From Marsupella aquatica (lineage: Eukaryota; Marchantiophyta), in NCBI GenBank assembly GCA_973895155.1, contig OZ316891.1, positions 13,392,001 to 13,456,000 on the forward strand: DNA of 64,000 nt, read 5' to 3'. The translations under genes were made by a program, and so were the position numbers. Position 1 is the stretch's first letter; every line of letters begins with the position of its first letter. This document shows, in pieces, positions 25,201-36,184 of this stretch. A model generated the notes under the pieces. The model saw nothing but the letters and a program-made list of their open reading frames with translations. It did no database searches and was not told the origin of the DNA.

Positions 25201-28200
25201 TTGATGTTTCAAATTTTGCATGCTACTTCTCAAGTCTTGGTTCTCCTTTGCCAAACTCGCAAGCTTAAGATTTTCATCATCCCTTTTGCTGGTCTGTAGC
25301 ATGCACTCATCTTCTGTGTTTATCATTACCGCATCATCCTCTTGCTTGTTGATTTGAATAGCTTCATATTGTCTCAACTGCAAAATATCTGTATCATTTA
25401 ACTTGGATGTCAGATTCCTAAAACGAGTTTAGTACGAGTTACGACCTAATGAAACAAATCCAATTCAAGCTACATTTAATAATGACTACCAGAAACCTTA
25501 TTACACAGTTGTAGTTTCTAGTAAGGGAAGTATTACTACCTACATTACGTAAGCTAGGAAAGCATACTTTGATATGCTGGTGAAGAAACACATAACAAGA
25601 GCGCTAGTTGAGATGAGAATAGGGGGAGCACAATCACCTTCAAGATTGGAAAAGGTTGGAGATGGGAGTGGTGATGGTGATGGCAGTGATGATCCAAAGG
25701 AGTTAGTGGTGCCCCTACTTCCCCTACTATGTTGAGGATGTGGGAAGGGAATATTTGTTATATTTGGTCTTGTCCTTTCGAGATTGTAAGTTGTAGTAGA
25801 AACATCTTGTTTTGTACCGATCTGGAAGAAGAAAACTCTTAGGAAATGTCTTTATCTGTATAAATGGAGGGTTCAATACTGTCTAACATTCCATATTTTC
25901 TTTGGTCATGAGTAAATTGATAAAATTTAACATGTGTTTCAGACTAGCTAATGCTGCACAGTGCATAAGTTAGCAAGTCAGAGTGCAAATGTTTTGAACA
26001 TTTCAAATTCATGGATGGATTACATGAAAAGATTTCAAGGCACCCTTACAGTAGCCACTTGAGGGACTTGCAAAAAGTTGAGCCTCGTTTTGAGTTCTTC
26101 TACTGTGCTTCCTCCTGCCAATGATTTCTGCTGACACAATCAAGAACTCAAAAATTTCGAACTTGCTTTTAAGGCTCCTACCTTCTTTATTCAACTCACG
26201 AAGCACATGACTCTAAAGCAAAGTCAAAGGCAAAAACAACAGAAACCATAGTCTGGTCCTACTCACACAAATCACAAGAGTTCTAAGCGCAATTGAAGGC
26301 AGCAATAACCAGAACCATAGTGGCTTGTCAATAATGATCACTACTAAAGATTGTAATTATGGCGAGAGGATCGACTCATGTGCCTTCATATTCTATTTTG
26401 AGGGCCTCCAACGCAGAGTTTCCATGAACGCTTTTGGGGAGTTAAAAAACTTGACTTTTGGGTTACAACATTGACAAGCTTTTGGAAATTCGACAACATG
26501 TTTTATTTTTATTTGAAAACTTTGGCAACAACTTTGAAAGATACAAACTTTCTATGGCCAGCAAATGAAACAAAGGGTAGGATGCTACCCAAGGCAGTCG
26601 CACCCAGCAAAGGAGACTCACACAGCTGCTGATTAGGAACCCACCTGCTGCGATGTATACTTGGACAGGAGAACATCATGTTGGGATTTCCACCAGGCTA
26701 CTTCGGCTTTCAACTCCTGTGAATGCAATTGACGTAAGCACATGTTAGAGACTGCTCTATTACTTTGTGTGTTTGTCTTGAATGAAGTGCTTTAATTAAA
26801 GTCTGAGGTAAAGGTCTCCCAGGAAAGAGTTTCACAGATGAAGTCCGGAGGGCTTTCATGTAGGAGATATCCTGATCGGGGAGGACTTAACAATGCTTTG
26901 AGTTTCAAAATCAACTAGACATGCCTCCTCAAAGTTGTTGAGTGCATTCTTCTGTGTCCAATTCTCACTAGGCAAGTTCCCTTAGTAAAGAGTTTCCAAT
27001 CTCTAAACAAAATCTTAGAGTAAAGCTTGAAGTTGAACTAACTTCAATAATAAATAGGAAAGGCAAGATCAAGATCCACAAGCGGGCCATCAGTACTATC
27101 ATTATGCTGCGGCTACATCAAATATTATACAGAGGTACACTGATCCCGCAACACGTTTGAAGCACCGGACGCCAGACACGTAGTAGAAGTCGGCCTTCAC
27201 TCTGTTCATATTTTGGTGAATTTGGCGATCACCTAGCCAGTTTGCGAGTGTGAATCATTTAGCTTGTGCGTCGAACACGTTTGTTTCTGTGATCTCGCTG
27301 GCATTCCTGTTGTGGCTCTTCTGGGAGCACAATTTTCTGCAGCACCAGGCCACAGAGGACCGATGGCTGAACACCATGATCGTGGGGTTCTTCTGGGGTA
27401 ATCTTATGCAGGGATTTCTAGGATTCCAATCAAGGTGTGTCAGAATTACATTCAAGCTTACAATGTAATTTACAGCTTAGGTAATACTTCATATTGGAAG
27501 GGTCCACCTCTCCGCTAGCATGACAGGCTTATCGAGTTTTGATGTGGAGTACAATCACTTGCTGAGGATCGGCCACCCAATTATCAACGTTTACGCTTGA
27601 AATTAAGCGAATCACCAGAGATGGGACCGGGGATAGGACGTACCTGCATTTTCTGATTTTGAAGTTGTACTGCCTCTCGAAAACATGCCTCCACACTCTC
27701 AATTTTTGTATTCATTTTGTTTCCATACGTCATCACTTCTTTCTCTAATTCCCCCACCTGCTGGGTGCCGCCAGTTTAATGACATCTGTCAAGAGCCAAA
27801 AGACTGGAACTGGTACCGGCAAATATCAGTTGCTAGCTGACTGGGGAATATATTTATCATGATTAGGTTGCAAAACTTGCCTTAGCTAGGTAACTATCTA
27901 GCTGCCAAGGCTGTTCACCAAATCGAGTAAGACGATTCTCTCCAGACTCCAATCTCCTTTGCAACTCTTCGATCTGTGATTTCTGTAACATTGTACACTT
28001 TCAAATATAAATACGCAATAAATGAAGCCTGCTTTCGGAAAGCCTTTGGAAACAGTTCTCCTCAGGTCCATACTCTTTGACTTACAGTGTCTGGTAGTAA
28101 ATGCCTAAATACCATTCCCCAGTTTCTACATACCATTTGTAACACCTGTTGATGTGCAGCTTCAAAATGCTGTAGTTTTTCTTTAGACTTTCGTGAGTCG

Positions 28201-31200
28201 AGTTCTGCCTTTGACTTGATGTCATCCTTTTCGGATTGCAGTTGTTGCCTCTCCGCGGACATTTGCTGCAAAAGTATATGACTGGTTTGTTGAATGGAGC
28301 TTAGTTCTCTTGCGCAGTTGGAACATAGTTTGCCAGGCCACAGTCCAATTTGATACGTTGAGGAAAGAAGAGGCCGAGATTCAGATTTAAAAAGAGGAAG
28401 TATATTGTGGAGATGGAAACCGGGTAAAGTAGAATTTTCATTTGTACCTTGATAATTTTGTCTCTCTCCCGAATGAAATCCCGCATTTCTGCCACCTATC
28501 AGTGTACGGCGGTTTATCATAGATGCAAAGGATTAGCATATAAGTGGAAACTAAACCAGAGACTCTGTACTTTGGAATTTGAGCATGCATAAATTCCTAC
28601 CTGCAAGTATAGTGACGTCCATAGCGAAACACACAAATGTTTTAGATAACCTAGATTGACGGTGTTTTTCAATCTACGATATTATGCTCCACAGTTAGTG
28701 CTTGCAATCGAAACGATTTCTTAGCAGACTCACGGATGCAACCTACTGGCCATCTTGGTGGCCTAAGAGACTAGCGAAATCCAGGGAATTTGCCATCCAT
28801 TTAACTAATCCTATTCCCGTTCTTTTTGTTTGCTTATCACAAAGGCTAAATTCACTTGAATGACAAATTTAACAAAATAATCTGTCTGGAGTTGGTTGAA
28901 AGCTAAGTACAGCTTGAGAATATTCTTCGTCCGCAACCTCTCTCTTCCTCTCCTAAAAAGAGAAGTAAACCAGTTAGCGTCCTCCATCAACATGCTGTTA
29001 ACAGCCAGCTACTTGCGTGGTAGTGTCCAAATGTTCACAGCAGATCCGTAGTTCTTATCTTTTAATTTCTGGTTCTCACCTCGGCTAAGCAAGTCACCAT
29101 ATCCGGTGGCACAAATGGAGAATACTTCATAGTCTCCGTAAGATGGTCATAGTAAACAGAATATCTGCGGATAAGTAGTGTGCAGGAAATAACCCTCGTG
29201 TAGTGTTATTGATGCCAACGGACTGGTACAAGCTTGACACTGTGAACTTCTCTGAGCTTGAGTTGCTCCAGGCATACGGCCGTGACTACCTGGAACTGCC
29301 TCTCTGAACGTCAATTCTAAAGCCCCTCCCTTAATCATTTCTCTTCGCGAATGAAGTATTCAATGCACTTACAAACTTTCAAAACTTACCATTTCCTTGA
29401 TTGTTGTTTCTGCTACAGATAGTTTGTTCTTCACTCCATCCAAGACAAGCTACACGACCATCGATGGTTACATATGCTTACACAGGAGCTCTAGAAGAAG
29501 GTGATGACCGAAGTTCATCAAGAAGGTAATCTACACTGGACGCGGTTCTGTTGTAATCCTTAGTTACCTCTCACTGAATTGCTAAGAATTTTGATTCTGT
29601 AAACTTGAATCACGGTCTCACTATTCAATCTTCTGATTTTAAGTTTGTTGAAGGACTACTCCCTTGCAAGGCCAAAGTTCCCGTATCTCCAATAGTTTCC
29701 TAAAGTATAAAACAAGCGTGGGTAACCAGTTCCCTGTTATCTATTGCTTTGCGCGCAAGAGCTTTAGACCTGTGACTGAAGCTCTTGTATGCGGATTCTG
29801 TCAAGGGTATGTGCTTCCAGCCTTTTACTGTGTAGTTCCAAGTCGACTTGTTTAATTTCTACCTCTGACTTCAGTTCTGCATTAACCAAGACACAAAAGT
29901 TGCACGATGAGTTTGGCTTGCTGGCAAGTAAAAAATACAGTCATAAGTAACGTTGTTTCAATTTTGCTACTGATATAATGGTAATGAAAAGAAAACTAAA
30001 ACTTACATCAAGGCAGGATAGAACAATTTTGAATTGAAGTGCATAATCAAGAGTAACGTCGCCTATAGAGGAATCATCATTGAGATGCACAGAATGAAAA
30101 CCTTCAAGATAATGTGCCCACTCTCTGAAGGAAATCATACGATGAGCCTGACGCACGGATTTGAATGGGATTGTGACGGACGAATTCAAAGAGCTACCTG
30201 CACATGCGGTTTTGACAGCTTGCTTGTGCATTGTCAGGAGTTGCTCTTTCGTCAGCTGGAGGCTCTCCATCTGCGCAACACAAGACTAGAATCATTTGAC
30301 GACGTCAAGCTTAGAGCTGCAGAATAGGATCCGACCATTGTCATAGTCATTCGGATGGCCTTCCAATCGTAGAAGTTCTGCCATACATTAAAACTAATGG
30401 ACTCCATTACTTGGAATTGCAGGGAATCTCAATAAGAAAGGGTATCGAAAGTCAAGATCAGATACTTGAAGCCCTAAAAACATAGATCTCCCGGAGATAA
30501 ATGTACCTGTTCCCTCATGTCTAAAAGTGTTCGCTGGTATAGTTTGTCCTTCTCTTCGGCTTTGGTTCTCTCCTGAATACGCATTTACGGAGAACCAACT
30601 TGAAATGAACAGCTGTACGATTATACCTAAGCAATGATCTGGAACATCATTATTTTAAACTGAAATCCTTTCGCACTGGTGTAGCAGATAAGAGTGCCCA
30701 TGCAAACTGTCATAACGATAAAAGCAATAATGATAAACACCTGAAGTCGTTGGCGTTCAGACTCCGCCAGCTTTTCGTGAGTTTCCTGAATGTTTTTTGT
30801 TGCTTGCTTTACCGACTCCTGTTTCAATTCCATTGTAAGTTTGGAGACTGATTGAGGAAAGATACCTTTGGGCAGACCTCATACCGGAGATGGCCACGTG
30901 CGGCTCATCGGAAGGGGAATGACTACTTGCATCTCACTGAATATGGCTGAAAATTGAGATGATGATGGAGGCGAAGAGCCACCTGCAATGCTGATAGTTC
31001 CAATTCATATTGGGACAGCTCTACATCCCTCCCATCGAGCAGCTCCAAGTTGTACTGATAGCGTGCAAAAAGTTCCAATCAGTTTTATCATAGCAGATTT
31101 CTAAAACCACATTTCAGGTGCATTCCGACGAACGCATACTAGATGAAGCAAGATGTGCACAGTTCCCGCGGTGGCTGAAATTTGAAGTTACAATTAAAAA

Positions 31201-31940
31201 TACCAGAATCAGTTGCAGACCTTACACTGCGTCATCTCTCAGTCGTGCAGGGCCTAAGCTCCCAACCATATTTCCTCAATTATGCTAGGATTAAGGCTTT
31301 CATGACCCTGTTATATACTAGTATACAGTCGTAGTATTGGACCGCGAGGAAATCGTCGAACAACGTATCAGAATTTTTACCTTGAAGTCCTCTTTGAGCG
31401 AACACAATTTTGCGTTCAAGTCAGCAATGTTCTCGTCTCTGTGCAGAACCTGACAACACACACATAGTAGTGATCGTGTTAGAGATAACTTAGCATCTTT
31501 TTAGCCACTTTGTCAGAAGATTGGACGAGGTGCTCTGGCTATTTTCCAAGGATACTCTGCATAATGTGATATGAAAGAACAATGCTCTGAGTGACAATTT
31601 GATCTCCAATCTTGGTGAAATGTTCTTCAGTGATGAGTTGACATTCTGTGTCTTCGACGGTATAATGGAGCTGGTAGATCTAGTTTTCTCTCTCCCCTAG
31701 AGTATAGGATGTTACGAATTCATATAAGTCCATCTTAACTCTCGTAGATCCATTACGCTAGGAATTTGGTTGTATACAAAGATATTTTGTGGAGAGATAG
31801 GCATGAAGGACCTGCTGTTGGAGGTTCTTGACTTGTTGCTCGCACATTTCGGCAAGCTCTCTCTCTTTCTGGACGCACAGTCTAACGAGCTCCTTCTCTT
31901 TCTGGTCAAATAAAGACCGAAAATCCGACTGAAAATCCAT
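22256..31940 (-). CDS. long coiled-coil protein, probable CCDC57 homologue (centriole/cilium)
   Basis: About 23 exons run from ATG at 31938-31940 to TAG at 22256-22258. Well-defined ones are 31940-31812, 31449-31381, 31054-30983, 30818-30741, 30572-30507, 25380-about 25182, about 23101-22771 and 22384-22256. Those between 30270 and 28500 are less certain. The N-terminus is coiled coil (FDQKEKELVRLCVQKERELA). It is followed by LKEDFK joined to YNLELLDGRDVELSQYELEL, which I recognise as the conserved N-terminal motif of CCDC57. Most later exons encode heptad-rich helices, and the protein ends SRPRVRNYNIKDDDAWR. Animal CCDC57 acts at centrioles and microtubules and in ciliogenesis. In a plant this would fit basal-body assembly in swimming sperm. 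One intron (donor at 27880-27879) starts with GC. A family B repeat lies in the intron near 25400-25770. The family call rests on my recall of the motif; another ciliary coiled-coil protein is possible. Confidence 0.62.
22450..22620 (+). repeat. dispersed repeat family A, copy 2
   Basis: The sequence TTGTATAAGGGGAAGTGTCCAA opens the copy, with TATAAGGGG as the TATA-like box. ATGCCAGTTTGCTCCA and a stretch ending GGGCAGTTGTGCTTTAAA follow in the same order as in the copies at 19670 and 54230. It lies just downstream (on the plus map) of the last CCDC57-like exon, inside its final intron. Confidence 0.55.
25385..25770 (+). repeat. dispersed repeat family B, copy 1
   Basis: About 380 bp align by eye with 33905-34285 in the same orientation. 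Shared landmarks are ACTTGGATGTCAGATTC, CAATTCAAGCTACATTT, ACAGTTGTAGTTTCTAGTAA, GGAGCACAATCACCTTCAAG, GGAGATGGGAGTGGTGA and CTACTTCCCCTAC. The copy lies in an intron of the coiled-coil gene. The family is unknown. Confidence 0.7.
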
Positions 31941-32600
31941 GGCATCTTTCTAGGTTACCATGCCACTAAGATTCGTTCGTTTTCAATCGTTGGCTGCCAA
32001 TACTTGGTATTGTTCGCAATTTGGAATCGTTCAAGGTCGCAATGACATGGACATTCCAAGTTTCCTGCCATACAAAGACACTCAACTGCCTCGTGATCAT
32101 AAGCTCTGTTTCGACATTCTAGGTGATTGCACAAAGGCAAACGCGCAATTGCTAATTAAGCGCGACGTCAGATTCTTGGCACGGATGGCAAGTCGAGCTT
32201 CTGGCGCCATTGACTTTGAGAGAAAATTCTGGACTTTTTGGAGAAGATAATTGAAAGAATTTGCGAGATGCACCGGAACTTCAAGACTTGACTCTTTTCC
32301 TCTCACTTCAATTTTCTCAACAATCGTCCAGCGCCAGGAAGCCAAATGCTCTGATCATCTCCTCACTCATCGTCAAGGAATGTGAAGTAATAATAGTCGT
32401 CCAGCAGCATCGCCGACAATCGCTTCCCGGGAAAGAACGGCAAAATTCCATCTCTGTGCAGTGCAGATCCCAACAAGAGTGATGGCTGTTGCAAAATCCC
32501 CTTACTCTCATTTTGGTGAATCCATTGGTCGGACGCTTCTTTGTCTCAGAGAGTATTGCAATGCTCTGTATACCATCACCTGCTTCTGAAGCCTTCACAA

Positions 32601-32730
32601 ATTTGCCGCTCAAATGTGGAACTCAATGTTACTTTGAGTAAGGGTAAGGGTAAGGGGGGGGGTGGGGGCGGGGGCGGGGGATTTGTCGCTCAAATGTGGA
32701 ACTCAACGTTACCATGGGTAAAGGGAGGGG
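32601..32730 (+). repeat. 80-bp duplication around a G-quadruplex-prone run
   Basis: ATTTGCCGCTCAAATGTGGA at 32601 recurs at 32681 as ATTTGTCGCTCAAATGTGGA, and the match continues for about 45 bp. Between the copies, 32641-32680 has seven or more G-runs of three to nine bases, separated by TAA, T or C. This is a strong G-quadruplex motif on the plus strand. It lies about 700 bp upstream of the start of the coiled-coil gene. Confidence 0.75.
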
Positions 32731-33512
32731 CTTTACAAGAAGGTGGGGGCCTTTCAGTGTCTCTTCGAAGCAAAGTAGACTGCCAGTTTCCTACACTAAA
32801 TTTAAAATGAGTGAGCAAAAATGTGTAGGTCTAGAGATAATAAATGCAATTCACTGAAACGAAGCAGTGGCTTGGTCCATCTTGTGGACCACTTCAAAAG
32901 TAAGTCTAAGTTTTTGACAAAAAAACATGTACAGATCAGCAATGAACCTGATTCACAAAGGGTGACAGATGACTAAGTTAGGTAATGGTTTTGTTTGATT
33001 GTGTCCCCATGTTAATGAAGTCTGGCCTGTTACACATTTGAATGGCTGGGATTGCACCTCGAGGGAATTGCTGCCCTGAGTTCTTGTAAAGCCACCCCAC
33101 GGCATGACTCTGGAAGCATGGATTCTTATTTGCCAGTTGTGAAATCAAAACAAATAACAGCTTTTACCTACTTTGTTGCTAAGCATGGCTTCGTTTTGGA
33201 ATCAAAACAAAGAACAATTTTCACTACTTTGCTACTAAGATACTTTGTCCACTAAGATCTTCAACTTGACATATTGTCACTACTTGATTTGTATTGTATT
33301 TAAAAATATCCCATTATTATTGTACCTACAAATATCCCAAAGTTTTTGTCAACAACTTCACCAATGTAACCATGTATGAAGCCGTGGCATATTTGGAAAT
33401 TCAATAAAAACAGTGATAGTATTGTCAATTAGTACATCTGTGGTGACAATGTAATTAAAAGCTGAAAGTAAGAATCAGAAGGTCTGGACTAATCCTTAAG
33501 AGAACTAATTGA

Positions 33513-33615
33513 TGTCAACTTTGGCAAACAGTCCCTAGGAAGTCACAAGTCATAGGGAGTTTTGAATCTAGGGTCTCCCGTTCCCACACCAGTCCTAACC
33601 AATGGGCTAGACTTA
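33513..33615 (-). mobile_element. degraded tRNA-derived SINE-like unit
   Basis: On the minus strand, TAGCCCATTGGTTAGGACTG (box-A-like TGGTTAGGACTGG) is followed about 35 bp later by AGATTCAAAACTCCC (box-B-like). This is the usual spacing of a Pol III promoter in plant SINE heads. I see no A-rich tail or target-site duplication, so it is an old or partial copy and differs from the SINE at 439-606. Confidence 0.42.
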
Positions 33616-33904
33616 AGAAGCTACATATGAAAATGTTTACTTTTCTTTCATTATTATCAGTATTTTTTACTTTGGAACTTTGGATGCTAATATAGAGTGC
33701 ATCCAATTGTGTTCCGTGGACCTCTCTAATAATGTAGATTTTTTTTGTAATGCTACAAGACAAAAAAAACTAATTAAGCTTTAGGTTGAGCTATATGGTA
33801 AAGCATGAGGACAAAATTTTAAATCAATAATACTAGGGCCCAGAGAACAATGAAGCCCCAACATCTCGCCAGTTTAATTCCAAACACTTGGCAATCTTAC
33901 CTCC

Positions 33905-34285
33905 AATGTAGACTTGGAAGTCAGATTCTAAAAATGAGTTTAGTGTGATATCGAGGTATGAGTGATCCAAAGATTTACATATGGACTTGCTAAACTATTA
34001 CAATTCAAGCTACATTTGATTATGACTCCAAAAACCTTTGTTACACAGGGAACTGGTCCACAGTTGTAGTTTTTAGTAAGGGGGGAGCATTGTCATGTGT
34101 TTCTTTGCCAGCACATGACAATATGGTCATTGACATGAGAATAGGAGGAGCACAATCACCTTCAAGACTGGCACAGGATGGAGATGGGAGTGGTGACAGT
34201 GATGGCACCCATGATCCAAATGAGTTAGTAGTGCCTCTACTTCCCCTACAAGGGTGTGCCAAGGGAATATTTCCAGAATCTTCTA
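33905..34285 (+). repeat. dispersed repeat family B, copy 2
   Basis: Second copy of the repeat at 25385-25770, same orientation, sharing GGAGCACAATCACCTTCAAG and GGAGATGGGAGTGGTGA. It differs by small insertions near 33960-33995 and 34050-34060. Confidence 0.7.
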
Positions 34286-34400
34286 CTTCACACCACCAAG
34301 TGATATTCCCCACTCTGGCAAAAAGGAAACCTTCAGATTTTACAGTAATTGTCACAAATATTGTCACATAACTTTGATCCCAAATTGTCAAGATGTGTGC

Positions 34401-34800
34401 CAAACTTATCGAGGTCCCTTGTACACCCAGCCTTTGCCAGGACTAGTAACAGCAAATGCTGCCAAAAAAAACCTTCCCGTGGTCACAATGCAAATTTGGA
34501 AGGCGTACACTTTTGTCTAGGGTTTCTCGACACAGTTGAAGACACAAAACAGCTGCCAATTCTTTGATCTGAGAAACCCTAACTGGTAGCTATTGAACTT
34601 TAGGGATGTGTATCAGAATTAGCAGGGTCCCTTGTACACCCAGTTTTGCAGGGAGTAACATACTAGCAAATCTTGCCAAAACAATACTGCCCATGGTAGC
34701 TATACAAATTTGGGAGTGGTCAGTTTTTTCTAGGTTTTCTCGACAGCTTGGGAGAGACAAATTGGCAGCTATTGACCATTAAGGGTCACTGTTAACACTA
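34401..34800 (+). repeat. diverged tandem duplication, period 213 bp
   Basis: GGTCCCTTGTACACCCAG at 34413 recurs at 34626. Later landmarks recur in the same order (GCCAAAA, ATGCAAATTTGG against ATACAAATTTGG, TTTCTCGACA). The two copies have drifted substantially. Confidence 0.7.
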
Positions 34801-36063
34801 TGCAAATAAGGTACAAGGTCCCACGTAATTAACATCCACGCCTCTTCGTCTCTCGGGTTATCAGCTTAATTATCTGGGTGAAAAGAAAGTCATCATCCGT
34901 TCTTTTCTGGAAAGCAAATTTTATTTGTTGAGTCAGATAGGTTGCTTTGTGTTAAACCATCCTCCTCTCTTCTTCGATCATCGGTCTCATAGATATGAGA
35001 TTGGTGACCAATATAACGATTCCGTACATCCATATTCTCTCACTGGCAAGTAAGGTGAAAGATTGCAAGTTCGTTTTTTGATCCTTGCACCCAATTCAAA
35101 ATGAAAATATACTGACAATTGATACTCAAAAAGAGCCACCGTGAAAAAAAATGAAGCACAATTCACAAGTTTAAATCATGAAGTCACAGTGCAAACTCCA
35201 GAACGCCAGCAACTGAATTGGGAATATCAAATTGTGAAACAACACATTTTTACATGCTGCCTCATGTTGCAACCATCGGGATTCGTGACCCAAGACTTTC
35301 TTGCTGCCATTCTATTCGACCTACTCACCCAAACCTTAAGGTTATGATGCCCGATACACCGGCCGCCACTATATATTTCGCATTGATACTTCACATTTCA
35401 AACATCGGCTGTGCTTTAGCTCATTGACGTGCTGATCAATCAGATGTCACCAGCGTCTGACCGGAAAAAGCGGCGAGGAGTTGGAAAGGGATTGTGGAGT
35501 AAGACTTCTGCCATTTCTTACATGTAAGGCAACACGTTTTCTGTAGATAGTCTGACACTGCATAAAGGCATCAGAGTTGAATCTGATTTGTTGTTTCTTC
35601 ATGGTTCATGGCGGCAATACAGCACTTTTGGGACAGCTGAGAATGAGATTAGCTGCTCCTGGATTGTAACCCGCATTCTCCATTTACGAGTAGGGCTCCT
35701 GAGCTGACTTCACCTCCAACTGCATCTGTATCCATGCTACTCTTAACTCAAACCACTGCCGAAGCACATACTTGTCGCAGGACTGCCCTCAGTAAGAATG
35801 TCCCAAGACATCTCGTCACAGGATACTTCAACTAATTTTGAACTTCACCGCCAGTATTTGGTTGCAATGATTTAAAAAAGGTATTGGATTGAAACATGAA
35901 CAAGAGATGAATGCGAATGTCCTTGTTCGATCCCTCCTCGTTTAGCTGTGACCGTGAGGTCGGAGTCCCGCAAAGCGCCTCTTCTGTACTGGTTAGCTGC
36001 CTGGCCAAGATCGGATGGGGATATTGGACAAACCACTCTCAAAAGTGTTGGGAGACAGGTAGG

Positions 36064-36147
36064 TTACCTGGGACCATAAATCCATGACCACCCGCTACAC
36101 GGGATCAAGGCTGCGGTAGAGTTAATTGCAGTAATGAGTGACTCGAG
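36064..36147 (-). other. diverged duplicate of the HECT terminal exon
   Basis: Downstream of the last HECT exon, a second AG acceptor (GTGCTGTACAG) precedes CTCGAG, then TCACTCATTACTGCAATTAA. This parallels the real exon (CTCAAGGAGCGACTGATGAC then TGCAATTAACT). Intronic bases before both acceptors also match, so the duplication included the splice site. In phase 0 it would encode LESLITAINSTAALIPCSGW plus seven residues, ending at TAA 36064-36066. The sequence loses the family's C-terminal AEGFGLM end. It may be an alternative last exon or a dead copy. Confidence 0.6.
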
Positions 36148-36184
36148 CTGTACAGCACACCGACCAAAATCACCTTTTACGGAG

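Larger units (their letters stand above)
31941..36063. other. gene-free stretch between the CCDC57-like gene and the HECT gene
   Basis: No recognised exons. It contains a G-rich run with a flanking 80-bp duplication (32601-32730), a degraded SINE-like unit (33513-33615), family B copy 2 (33905-34285) and a 213-bp tandem duplication (34401-34800). The first few hundred bases upstream of 31940 should hold the CCDC57-like promoter. Open frames at 31960-32250 and 34041-34403 show no family signature. Confidence 0.5.
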
